Shown here: one piece after another, positions 54,712 through 64,000 of the stretch | Position numbering within the stretch: the first letter of the stretch is position 1 | Layout: the number at the start of each line of letters is the position of its first letter | Assembly (NCBI GenBank): GCA_026122225.1 | Contig: JANEZZ010001904.1 | Location: 682,001 to 746,000, forward strand | From: Heloderma charlesbogerti | Lineage: Eukaryota; Chordata; Lepidosauria; Squamata; Helodermatidae | Reading direction: 5' to 3' | DNA: 64,000 nt | Position numbers and translations under genes: made by a program | The notes under the pieces: model-generated | What the model saw: the letters and a program-made list of their open reading frames with translations, nothing else | What the model was told of the DNA's origin: nothing | Database searches by the model: none

Positions 54712-56284
54712 GCCTAGACCATTCAATATTACTAGAATAGTGTGGGAGGGGCACACACTGTGGTAACTCCCATAGTGCTAAGATAATATCAGGAGCATAC
54801 CCTGAGAGAGAAGCAACAGGTGTTCTCAGACTGAGTCATACACCTGCCTCAGTTTCCATTCTGCTGCTGTCTCCCATAGAGTGTTCCTAAAATCTATACA
54901 CTGTCGTTGTTTTTTGGATCTAAATTTTAAATAACCCAGCATGTGTGTCATTAGTTTTAATCACAGGCCCTTCTTCACTCAATTTATTAGCACATTCTCT
55001 TTTCAACATGGGTATGGTGCATTATGGCTCAGGTATCTGTGTGCCACAAAACCATTCAACTGTTATTATGTCAGGACACATTACAAGTAGATGACAGGAT
55101 GCTTGTCTTTCAAGTGCTCATATCCTCAAAAAATGAAATTGAATAAATGTGCACATTACAATTTCTATAGGTAACCTTTGGGGCTATTGAAGGATAGGTC
55201 CTCTTTAATATTTTCTTTTCAATCCTTATTCGATAATGCAACAGAACCTACAAAACCTTTACAAAATAAAGGAAGTGTTGCCCTAAAGTCTCAGCCCTAC
55301 CAATTAATTAACTAAAACTTTGGTTGATTGATCTACTGATTAAACAAATTAAAGTGTGCAGAGCTAATAAAAATGAATCATTGGCTCAGGCTAATGATGA
55401 ACAATTGGATCATTTTGCAGATCTCATTAGCCTTTGCTGAGTGTCATTGAAAGCATCCATTTGGTTGCGCCTTACAATGGCCTCATTTTTCTGCAGAATC
55501 TGCCTGGCTCATCATATTCAGCTGAAATAGTACACCGGAGGAACTGATATTCTACACTGTAAACTATGCCCTCCTCATGAATGCCCAAATGCATAGTGAC
55601 CATGCTGGTTGGGGCTTATGGGAATGCTAGTGCAAAACATCAGCCATAGGTGTTTATGTTGCCTCTCTCTCTAAAGGTAGGTAGGTGTGTGTGTGTGTGT
55701 GGTGGTGGGGGAGGAATCATCACATGAATTGGTCCTCCATATGATTGAGCATTTATGCAAAAAAGCCAATTTTGTACTGGAGGACCACTGCATGGAGAGA
55801 AGGGAATCTGTACCACTTTCCACCACACTATTTCAAGCATGGCCCCAGCTGAATTATATACTACATCTATGAGCAATAAGAATACAACTGAAGTATATTG
55901 GGATGTACAAGCAACAGGTTATACATGAAAAACTGTCTGCTCTAGGATCTTGATAAGACAGATTTCACCAGCCGTAGTCATTAATGTTCTCTATCACTCA
56001 AAAGCTATTAAATTCTAACATGGCGAACAGGCTAAAATAAATCAGGGTATGATTTGATTTACCTTTCACATTGGAATAGCATCCTTGGGAAATATTGTCT
56101 TTATTTGAACTCTGCATCTCTGAAGTTCAGAAAAATGCATCCAAGTTTTAAATGGTATATTAGGTTTTACTGACCTCTCTTAGCTAGTACACCATCAAAA
56201 ATAATTTCTAGCATTGTTAATATAAGAACTGTCTAGTTTCTTTCTCCTCCTGTTTTCCACCATCAAGGAAAGTGTGTATTGGGG
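54712..56284. other. Unassigned AT-rich sequence with a candidate conserved block
   Basis: No repeat or gene recognised. A GT run lies at 55686-55702. 55320-55520 is dense in TAAT/ATTA motifs (see findings). Confidence 0.35.
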
Positions 56285-56620
56285 AAGGGGTGTTGGAGAA
56301 ATCCTTGGTGGATTCAGTTGTGTTTGGATTTCTATGAATCCAACCCACAGATTCCACAGTGGACCAGGTTCTTCTGAGTCACATGGATTCTGCAGACTTT
56401 TACTTTGGGGAGGGATTCACACTAATTCACATTAGTGCTAGTCCTAATGTGCATGAGTGGTAATTTGCATTAACTTGCTAATGTGAATTAGTGCCAATAG
56501 AGTGAAATTCTGGTAAGAAAAAAATTCTGATTCCATCAATGAGCCAACAGAAGAACAACAGATGCTTGACAATCCATGAAACACAGACAGAACAGATTTA
56601 ATAAAATCCATACATCCCTA
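56285..56620 (-). mobile_element. Family G hAT-like element
   Basis: On the minus strand it starts TAGGGATGTATGGATTTTATT then tctgttctgtctgtgtttca, as in 38166 and 60413, and ends near GGTGTTGGAGAAATCCTTGG reversed. The TSD is not recognisable, so the left boundary is approximate. Confidence 0.7.
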
Positions 56621-56956
56621 ATGGCTACTTTCACTTTTTTTGTGACCTGGAGAATACTATATATTATGTAGTAATTCTCCAGGAATGATATCTTTCAGGA
56701 TAGAACTACACTGGGAGCAGCAAATACAAGCCCACACAACTGTCTTTCATCCAGCCAAGGTTCCTAGGCACATGTTTGCAGTATCAAGTGGGAAAAAGCT
56801 AACATGGGGGGGAAAGGAATTTAGCACAACTCCTACCACTGCTTCTCCATCACAAATCGTTCCACCCTATCCCAGAGCTGCCCTGTGACCCAGGGTGAGT
56901 GGAACACTGCCAAGTCTAGAATGAGGAGTGCTATGATTGCCCACATACCCTATCCC
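56621..56956. other. Unassigned sequence
   Basis: No feature recognised. Confidence 0.4.
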
Positions 56957-57380
56957 TAAGGATGTAGTGGGCATCTGAGAGGGGGGTGGAATCTGATGGA
57001 CTCCCTCCTGCTTAGCATCCCAGACTCCAGTCTGTGGACTGCCATGCTTGCCAGACACAGTGAGCGCCGAGTCGGGCAAACATGGTGGTCCCTGCCAAAC
57101 TGCCATTTTGCATACAAATGACAGCTCATTCTTTTATGTAAAGGGTATTTTATGCAAATGGCAGCCCTAAAGCAGCCATTTATGCAAGATTACAGGTGTA
57201 AATGGACCATTTATGACTGTAATCATCAGTAAATGGCCGCTATACAGCCACCATTTGTGTATAAGGCCCTTTACGTAAAAGGACGAGCCAGCATTTTTAC
57301 GCAAAACGGCAGCTTGCTAAGGGAACAGATGGCCATGTGCCAAACTCCCAAACTGTGCCCAGCTCTTGCAGACTCTGCAA
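56957..57380. mobile_element. Family C hAT-like element, right end uncertain
   Basis: Starts TAAGGATGTAGTGGGC then gagaggggggtggaatctga and tggactccctcctgc, aligning with the start of 8987-9493. The core is foldback: tgccattttgcatacaaatg…ttacaggtgtaaatggacca against taaatggccgctatacagcc…acgcaaaacggcagctt. The right terminus was not located. Confidence 0.6.
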
Positions 57381-57900
57381 GTTGTCCCCAGTTATATCAG
57401 GGTGCCCCCCAATATTCCTGTGCCCTCTGCCATCTCTGCCTCTTTTGGTCTCCAGCCATCCTGGGATACTGTAAGTAAAAGCTTTGAACACAGCTGGATT
57501 ATCTACCTGCCAGCTTTTCTCCGTTCCTTGCTTGCTCCTTCTCTGAATCAACAAAAGAGGGAGCCTCCAAGGACACTGAAAATATGTGATTCATTAGGCC
57601 CAATATGTTTTGAAGAGACACTCTTTGCCAGGGCACTCTGTTACATTACCCCTCAGAAAGAATCTCCACTCAAAAGGCACTGGCCCAACTAATGTTTTCA
57701 GTGCAACTTGTTTTCCTGCTTTATTGTTTTGGTGTTGCTCTCCCCCTTTCTCTCTTTCACCCCTCCTGCTTCTTTGCCTGCACACTGCTGATAATTTCAG
57801 CAAGACAGATACTAGTGGCCAAAGATATGGAATATTGTGTTCCCATCTTCCTGCTTTTCCCTACTTGAGAGAGAGAGAGAGAGAGACTGCTTTTGTGCCC
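57381..57900. other. Unassigned sequence
   Basis: No feature recognised other than (GA)n at 57867-57886. Confidence 0.4.
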
Positions 57901-58258
57901 TCATGCTGATGCTGTTTGACTGAAGTGGAAGGCCTGGCCATTGTAACCTTATGCTGACACAACCTGCCTGAAGAGAGACTGGCCATTGTGAACTCACGTG
58001 GATGCTACTTGCCTGAAGAGGTTAGACTGACAACATGTTGCCCGCCTGAAGTGAGAGGCTGGCCATCGTGAATTTATGCTGATGTTGCCTGCTTGAAGGA
58101 GAAGGAGAATCCTTGTGACCTCATGCAGACGCTACCTGCCTGAAGGAGAGAGACTCAACATTGTGATGTCATGTTGATGCTGCTTGCTTGAAGGAGAGAG
58201 ACTGACCATGATGGCCTCATGCTGATGCCACCTGCTTGAAGGAGAGCGACTGACAGCA
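57901..58258 (+). repeat. Degenerate minisatellite, ~47-bp unit
   Basis: About 7.5 tandem units of the form GAAGGAGAGAGACTGACCAT…GATGCTGCCTGCTT. Most units are 45-48 bp and one is shortened to about 33 bp. Units to the right are more alike than those to the left. No open frame is conserved across units. Confidence 0.85.
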
Positions 58259-58350
58259 ATATGTCTTGGGCTGGACTGGCAGCAGCAAGGGGCAAGGAAA
58301 GCTAATTCTATGCAACCCTGGCTACTAGCACTATTCGCCCCAGAAGCCTG

Positions 58351-58604
58351 GATTGATTGATTGATTGATTGATTGATTACATTTCTATCCCGCCTTTTTC
58401 CCACCTTAAGGAACCCAAGGTGGCATACATAGTCCTCCTCCTCCTCCAGTTTATCCTCACAACAACAACCCTGTGAGGTGGGTTGGGCTGAGAGTCTGTG
58501 ACTGGCCCAAAGTCACCCAGTGAGCTTCCATGGCTGAGTGAGGACTAGAACCTGGAACTCCCGACTCCCAGTCCAACACTCTAGCCACCACACCACACTG
58601 GCTC
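58351..58604 (-). mobile_element. tRNA-derived squamate SINE
   Basis: The minus strand begins gagccagtgtggtgtggtgg, then gagtgttggactgggagtcg, ggttctagtcctcactcagc, cacagactctcagcccaacc, acctcacagggttgttgttg and gaggataaactggaggagga. It ends ggcgggatagaaatg plus (AATC)n. Well preserved. Confidence 0.95.
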
Positions 58605-59073
58605 TCAAAAAAAATATTTTAAAAAATACAGTTTGGAATCTTGGGGGTGGGCTCTTCACACCACATTAGATAGTTCACACCTGGTTACCTTGTCTCTCTC
58701 CAAGGAAGCACTTGTAGCAGCAAAGAGGAAATGCTGGTGATCTATAATGGTGTTACGTCCTCTTCCCCAGTCCTTTTCAACACATGTAGGCGCCTCCATG
58801 ATAGTGGGCTATGTTTTTACAGCCATTTCTCCGGCACCGATGGTTGCAGATGTAACACCACTTTCCCGATTGACAACGCTGTGGGGCAACAGGAACAATG
58901 GGACCTAGATTCATGAAACAGTGGGGATGGGTGAGGGAGAAAAATGCTGACCCCAAATTAGCATGCTGTTTCCCTAAAAGCAGTGGGGGTAAAAACAGTG
59001 AGCAACTTACACCACAAGAACTAGGATTTCTTTAACAGGGAAGGGAAAGGGGACGGGGGAGGCAGCAAAACAA
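58605..59073. other. Unassigned sequence
   Basis: No feature recognised. Confidence 0.4.
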
Positions 59074-59320
59074 GCCAGTGTAGTGTAGTGGTGAGAGTGA
59101 CGGACTGGGAGCCGGGAGATCCGGGTTCTAGTCCCCACTTGGCCATGGAAGCTCACTGGGTGACTTTGGGCCAGTCACAGACTCTCAGCCCAACCTACCT
59201 CACAGGGTTGTTGTTGTGAGGATACAACGGTGAGGAGGAGGATAATGTAAGTCGCCTTGAGTTCCTTGCGAGAGGGAGAAAGGCGGGGTATAAATGCAAT
59301 AAATAAATAAATAAATAAAT
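59074..59320 (+). mobile_element. tRNA-derived squamate SINE (well preserved)
   Basis: gccagtgtagtgtagtggtg, agagtgacggactgggagcc, B box GGGTTCTAGTCCC, gggccagtcacagactctca, gtcgccttgagttccttgcg and ggcggggtataaatgcaat, then (AAAT)n. The least diverged of the four copies in this window. Confidence 0.96.
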
Positions 59321-60412
59321 ATTCAAGTGAAGGAATGATTTAAAGTAAGTATCTGAACAATAACATGGAGGGAATGGCGTCCAATAGTTATACAGTCCAC
59401 AAGTGTAGGTTATTTCTTAAGGCCTGTCTCTAGCTGTGCAGTTCAGGACTTAGAGGTAACTGTAGGCCTCAGTTGCTGATGGCTGTCAAGCATCTACTGA
59501 CTGCCACCTGTGGGGAGGGCAAAATGCTGCTGCTCCCTTTCTTGGCCTTTCCTCAACCTCCTCAGGAGCCCTCTTTTCAGTTTCTCTCTCTACCTCTTCC
59601 CTGTTTCCTCACAACTTTTCTTTATGAGCTCTCTCCCCTTTCTCTCCTCTCCTCACAGACTCCCTGGAGCCTACCCTAGCTCCTCAGGGCCAAAAATGCT
59701 TGAACTCCTGGCATTCCACCAGAGGGCAGCACTGCACAGGGTTGCACAGGGATATACTAGTTACATTTTAAGTCATTTTGATGTCTGGATGCTCTTTTCC
59801 ACATTGCAACTGCTCTTCATCCCTCCAACAGGTTTCAGCTGGTAATAGTTACCACTCAGAGCCATGTACTGCTGGCAGCTCTGAGAAGATTTATCTTCAT
59901 AAAGGAGACTATAATTAGAGAATATCATCCTGGCAAGCAGCCCCTATCAGTTTCTTGGATACCTCCCTGGTAAAGATACCTAGGTGGAAAGAGAAATGAT
60001 AGAAATATAGGACATTTCATTTGTTAGAGATATAACAAATTTCAGAGCAACAACGATTTTGCAGTTAGCGTTTCTTTCAAGCACCATTTAAATATACAGC
60101 TTAGGGGTGGTTCATATGAAATCAATTAACGATTTTTCGCAGTTAGTATTCTGCTACCTGCTGCATTTATTTTTGATGATTAAGAAGTCCCTGCAGTGAG
60201 ATACGATTCTGTGAATTTGAGCTTTGGGCTTTAAAGAAAAGGTATGTAAAGAGATATATTTATTCTTGAAAAGAAGCAGCAGCAGCAGTAAACATAGCAA
60301 CTTAAGGACATAGTATGAGACAAAGCTAGCGGGGCATGAGAAAAAAAAGAATCCTTGCGGTTGATTCCCTTCCTGCCACAAAATGCTAGGTTTTTCTCTA
60401 TCTACTGCAGCA
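59321..60412. other. Unassigned sequence
   Basis: No gene or bounded element recognised. Confidence 0.4.
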
Positions 60413-60890
60413 TAGAGATGTACAGATTTTGTAAAATCCATTCTGTTTGCGTGTTGAAGATTGTCAGGCATCTTTCATTCTGTTGTCCACTCATTGGCAG
60501 AATCAGATTTTTTTCCCAATTTCCCAAATTTGCACAAATTTGCATTTGCACAGATCTGCATTTGCAAAAAAGCACAAATCTGCACTTGCAGAAAGATGCA
60601 CAAATGCCCCCAAATGTACAAATCCCCCCCAAATGCTCATTTTCATGCCTTAGTCTATGGGGGGAAATGTGCATTCTCAGCCAGTAGTTTTTTAATTATT
60701 ATTTTACATATTTTCTATGACTAAATTTGTGTAAAATCCCAGAAAGTAAAAAAAAAACAAAAAACACCAGTCCATAAGTACGTGGAATCCATGCGACTCG
60801 GGAAAAGCCAGATCGTTGCAGAATCCATGGGTCAGATTCATAGTAATCCAAACTTATTTGATTCCATTGTAGATTTCTCTGATATCCCTA
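60413..60890 (+). mobile_element. Family G hAT-like element (478 bp)
   Basis: Left end TAGAGATGTACAGATTTTGT, right end GATTTCTCTGATATCCCTA. Flanks CTGCAGCA and TTGCAGCA match at 7 of 8 (one C-to-T). Interior repeats of aaatttgcatttgcac. Collinear with 38166-38579. Confidence 0.88.
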
Positions 60891-61233
60891 TTGCAGCAGA
60901 ATGATAGGTTCTGGATCTCAGGACTGGGGGAAATGGGTGCGTCATTTCTCCCCAACCTCATTTGGAGAGAGGACAGAATGGCATGATTGCTTCTTTAAAG
61001 AAGAGCAGGCACCACCAGGGGTGGGGGTGGGTGAGAAATGGCACCCCCAAAAGGACATCACCAGAGGGCCTCATCCCTTTCTTAAGTCACTTTGGTGAAG
61101 AGCAAAGCTGAGGCCAAGAATGATGGCCCAACTAATTCATGTGACTGTCTACGGCCCAGCAGTATGGGGATTAGTATGCCAGATGAGATCTGGAGTAAAA
61201 CGTTTTGCACTCTTGGCCAATCATCATATATAC
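60891..61233. other. Unassigned sequence
   Basis: No feature recognised. Confidence 0.4.
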
Positions 61234-62275
61234 TAGGGATGTCACAGAATTCCGCCATGGATCTCGGAGAGGCCGAGTGCCAGTGCATTCGGCCCCCCGA
61301 AATCCATGGTGGAACGAAGCCCCCCCGCCCCCCCATCCCGTGAAATGGGCCCGGAACAGAGCACCTACCTGCTGCCATCCGCGCTGACTTGCAAATGGCT
61401 GCTGCGTCTGCGGCCGCCATTCGCTTCTTCCATATAGTCGTGATAGTAGGGATGTCAGACAATTCCGCCACGGATCTCGGGGAGAGATCTCACCCCGAAA
61501 TTGGTGGCGGAATGGCCTGCCGCCACCCCCCGCCACCCCCGGGAAGAGACTTACCTGGGGTGGATCTTCCGGGTGGCAGCAGCGGCGGCAGTAGCGGCGG
61601 CTATGGCCGCCACCATTTGCGTCCCTGCTAGCCAGCGGCTGGATGTCCGGCTGCTGGCGGAGCCTGCCGGCGGCTCCACAGAATCCCTGTGGAGCGGAGC
61701 CGGCCGGCCAGGATTCCGGGGGGAGGGACGGAACGCCTCCCCCCCACCATCAACATAATCAGCGAACAGATAAGTGACTTTCGTACATCCCCACGTGATT
61801 GACTCTGTAAATACTTACGTAGCCTATCACGGCTTAACTAAGGGAACGCAAATGGCAGTGGCTACGGCAGCCGCCATTTGTGTTCCCCTTTTTTTGCCAT
61901 TTTAGCGTACGTAAATATTTACGTAGACAGGCTATTGCGGCGAGAGAGAGAAAGGGAACGCAAATGACGGCCACTACACCATTTACGTTCCCCTTTTTTT
62001 TTTTTTTTGCCGTGATAAGCTACGTAAATATTTACGTAGCCTATCACGGCAAAATACAGGGACGCAAATGGCGGCGGCTACAGCAGTCACCATTTGTGTC
62101 CCTGCAGGCTGCCCAGCGGCCAGATGTCCGGCTGTGGGCGGCCCCAGCCAGCAGCTTCACGGAATCTCTGCAGAGCAGAGCCAGCTGGAGAGAATTTCAG
62201 GGGGAGGGACGGAGCACCTCCCCCCCACCGCGAATGTCACCCTTCAAAAAGGTAAGTGACTTTCGTACATCCCTA
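61234..62275 (-). mobile_element. AB-family palindrome-array hAT hosting another copy; perfect TSD
   Basis: B end TAGGGATGTCACAGAATTCCG, A end AAAAGGTAAGTGACTTTCGTAC, then ATCCCTA. TSD ATATATAC at 61226-61233 and 62276-62283. Net length about 687 bp. Contains P1 units (61795-61831, 62010-62048), a damaged P3 (61912-61950) and P2 pairs. Its first P1 is interrupted by the nested copy. Confidence 0.94.
61447..61793 (-). mobile_element. Nested short AB-family hAT without palindrome array (347 bp)
   Basis: B end TAGGGATGTCAGACAATTCCG, A end TAAGTGACTTTCGTAC then ATCCCCA (last bases mutated). TSD CGTGATAG / CGTGATTG (7 of 8) in the host P1 palindrome. Only one P2 arm remains between the two ends: an internal-deletion derivative that nevertheless transposed. 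Confidence 0.9.
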
Positions 62276-62343
62276 ATATATACTAATATCAATCTCAGTT
62301 CTCCAAATACCATTTCTTATGTAGCCCAAACTGCACCATGCGT

Positions 62344-62955
62344 GCACAAAAGGGAGGTATCAGTAAGCTTAGGGGAACCCCAAGGTTTGCAGAAGTAATT
62401 CTGAGAAAATAACCCTCAGATGGAAGCCCCTCCCCACAAACAGCTAAATGAGGACTGAGCATGCCCAGTAGCCAGCCAGGTGTATGCGTGGAAAGTGGGG
62501 TGGGGAATGGAATGAAGTATGGAAGAGGGCAGGATTCTAGCCAACCATGAATAAGAACACTCCACACTGCAATATTTTGTTGCAGGTCCTGCTTGTTCCC
62601 TCTATTACTGACATTCAGGCAGTGAGTGATGGTGTTCATGACATGTAGCCACCCACAGACAAGAGGGGACTATCAGTAGGCTCAGGGGAACTCCAATGTT
62701 TGCAGAAGTAGAAAACATATATAGGAAAAGAACACCCAGAGGGAGAGAAACTCCTGAAATTGCCCAATGAAGTCTGAATGTGCTTAGTAACCATGGAATG
62801 GTGATTAACTATTTTGAGGGGATGGAAAACTGGGTGGAGGGGAAATGGAATGGTGTACCATGGAGGAGGGCAAGGCTGGCTAACTGAAACATTGAAAAGG
62901 AACATTCCTCACTGCAACATTTTGTTGCAGGTTCCACTTGTTTTTACTATGTTCT
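62344..62955 (+). repeat. Tandem duplication, two ~305-bp units
   Basis: Unit 1 starts near 62344 (cacaaaagggaggtatcagt) and unit 2 near 62652 (cacagacaagaggggactat). Both contain gg(a)actcc/cccaaggtttgcagaagta, aaatgaggactgagcatgcc / caatgaagtctgaatgtgct, and actgcaatattttgttgcag / actgcaacattttgttgcag, followed by gtyccxcttgtt. Diverged by indels. Class unknown. Confidence 0.8.
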
Positions 62956-63626
62956 TCATTAGGGAAAGTACAATACAAAGTGATCTATTGCTGCAATAAG
63001 ACTCTGGTAAGGCCAAACAAGTTTTTTCACATTAACACATTTACATACTGGAAACTTATTGCTGACCCTGCAGTTTCATATCATCTGTGGTGAGCTGTCA
63101 TCACATTCAGTTCTATTGGTCTCAAGTAACTGAGGTTACTTTCCAAATTACCAGTGTGAGATTATCGTTTGATTTGCTGACTCTTGAAGTATTTGAATTA
63201 AAGACTTTCAAAAGGTGCTTACATTACTTTTGCTAAATCTTCTGGTAAAGCTAATATATTGTTAGCCTGGCTTTGGAACTGTACATCAACTCTACCATGG
63301 AATGTTTGATTAAAAAATTCAGGATATTACTAAAACTAACAGACACACAGAAGGAATGGATCAACAGGCCCCGCAGATCTCAGACTGAAATGGACTTATT
63401 TGATTTTCTGTTGGAATGCAAATTGTAATAACCTAAGGTTGGATAGATACGTCTTTTCTGTAATCTGATTAATTTTTCTGTAATCTGATTAATCCGGTTT
63501 GGCTGGCTCTGGTCAAATATTTCAAAGGCGCAACCCCCAAGATGCCTCTGGACTAGAAGCTCAGAAGCAGAGAATGAAGCGAATGGCCTTCCACTGTGGC
63601 TTGTCCCCGGCATTTGATAGACCATG
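62956..63626. other. Unassigned sequence
   Basis: No gene or element recognised. A 21-bp unit (tctgtaatctgattaatttt) is doubled at about 63456-63495. Confidence 0.4.
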
Positions 63627-63760
63627 AGTGGGGAACCTGTGGCCCAATGGCCGCATGTGGACCTTAGCTTAATTTCATGAGAACCATAGCCCAGTTTTGC
63701 CAACCCCACCCACTTTGCAAACCCCACCTACATTTGGCTCTGGCCATGCTTACTGCTAGA
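63627..63760. mobile_element. CAGGGGTGGGG-type hAT fragment
   Basis: agtggggaacctgtggccca followed by atggccgcatgtggacctta, with cccacccactttgc and aaccccacctacatttggct. Only the left end is recognisable. Confidence 0.55.
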
Positions 63761-63934
63761 ATGTGAACCCTTCCCTTATAGATTTTGATTGAGATATGCA
63801 GACCTCAACAGGAAAAATGCCCCCCATACACAACAGGAAAAATGCCCCCCACACATGTTCTGCCTCTGTACATGAAGGTTCTACTTAACTATAATAGCTC
63901 ATATGGAACCAATTGGAACAAATGGTAACAATGG

Positions 63935-64000
63935 AACCAATTACCTAGGGAGGTGGTGGGCTCTCCCACACTGGAGGCATTCAAAATGAAGCTGGACAGC
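63935..64000 (+). mobile_element. CR1-like LINE fragment, running off the window
   Basis: tacctagggaggtggtgggc, tctcccacactggaggcatt and aaatgaagctggacagc encode the CR1 block LPREVVGSPTLEAFKxxLDS (here YLGRWWALPHWRHSKMKLDS in a shifted frame, decayed). Confidence 0.8.

Overview
This is a gene-free stretch of vertebrate nuclear DNA, almost certainly from a squamate reptile (lizard or snake). The assignment rests on retroposons seen here: a Sauria SINE (20851-21133), tRNA-derived SINEs ending in (AAAT)n-type tails, L2 and CR1/L3-like LINE fragments, and a short hairpin repeat with the GGGACTTACT core. I found no convincing host exon, tRNA or functional rRNA gene. The longest reading frames are translations of repeats or of low-complexity DNA.

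The window is dominated by non-autonomous DNA transposons of the hAT type. Their ends read TAGGGATG... / ...CATCCCTA (or CAGGGG.../...CCCTG), and they are flanked by 8-bp target-site duplications (TSDs). By direct reading, 17 insertions have perfect 8/8 TSDs, one more (5665-6741) has a perfect TSD offset by one base, and about eleven others have 6/8 or 7/8 TSDs. No transposase reading frame is present, so all must have been mobilised in trans. I separate them informally into families: AB (the palindrome-array family, 19 near-complete copies plus one fragment), and C, D, E, F, G and H, plus short CAGGGGTG-type elements. For AB elements, strand + means the A end (TAGGGATGTACGAAAGTCAC) is on the left and the B end (hairpin ending GAATTCTCCGCCATCCCTA) is on the right.

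The AB family is the outstanding object. Each copy has one A end and one B end. Between them lies a nest of palindromes: about 45 copies in the window of a ~36-bp palindrome (P1, GTGATAGGCTACGTAA...TTACGTAGCCTATCAC), a second palindrome (P2, GCAAATGGCGGC...GCCGCCATTTGC) and a third (P3, AGTCTACGTAAA...TTTACGTAGACT). These are themselves arranged in mirror order, so the interior of an element is a palindrome built from palindromes. Copies repeatedly insert into each other and into other hAT families, giving nests up to three levels deep.

Layout: 1-5.2 kb, family D element and a SINE in otherwise unremarkable sequence; 5.2-7.6 kb, first AB cluster; 8.9-16.7 kb, mixed hAT families C, E, H and AB; 18.2-23.3 kb, AB cluster, then a broken CR1 with a Sauria SINE inside it; 24-27 kb, L2 and family F; 28.2-35.0 kb, the densest nested AB/D/E block; 37.5-38.7 kb, C with G nested in it; 39-49 kb, mostly unannotated sequence with L2 and CR1 remnants; 49.7-54.7 kb, an F element holding two AB copies, a SINE split by a Harbinger-like element that carries two inverted 5S rRNA-derived segments, and a CAGGGGTG-type hAT holding an AB copy; 56-64 kb, G and C elements, SINEs, a minisatellite, an AB nest, a ~300-bp tandem duplication and a CR1 fragment running off the end.
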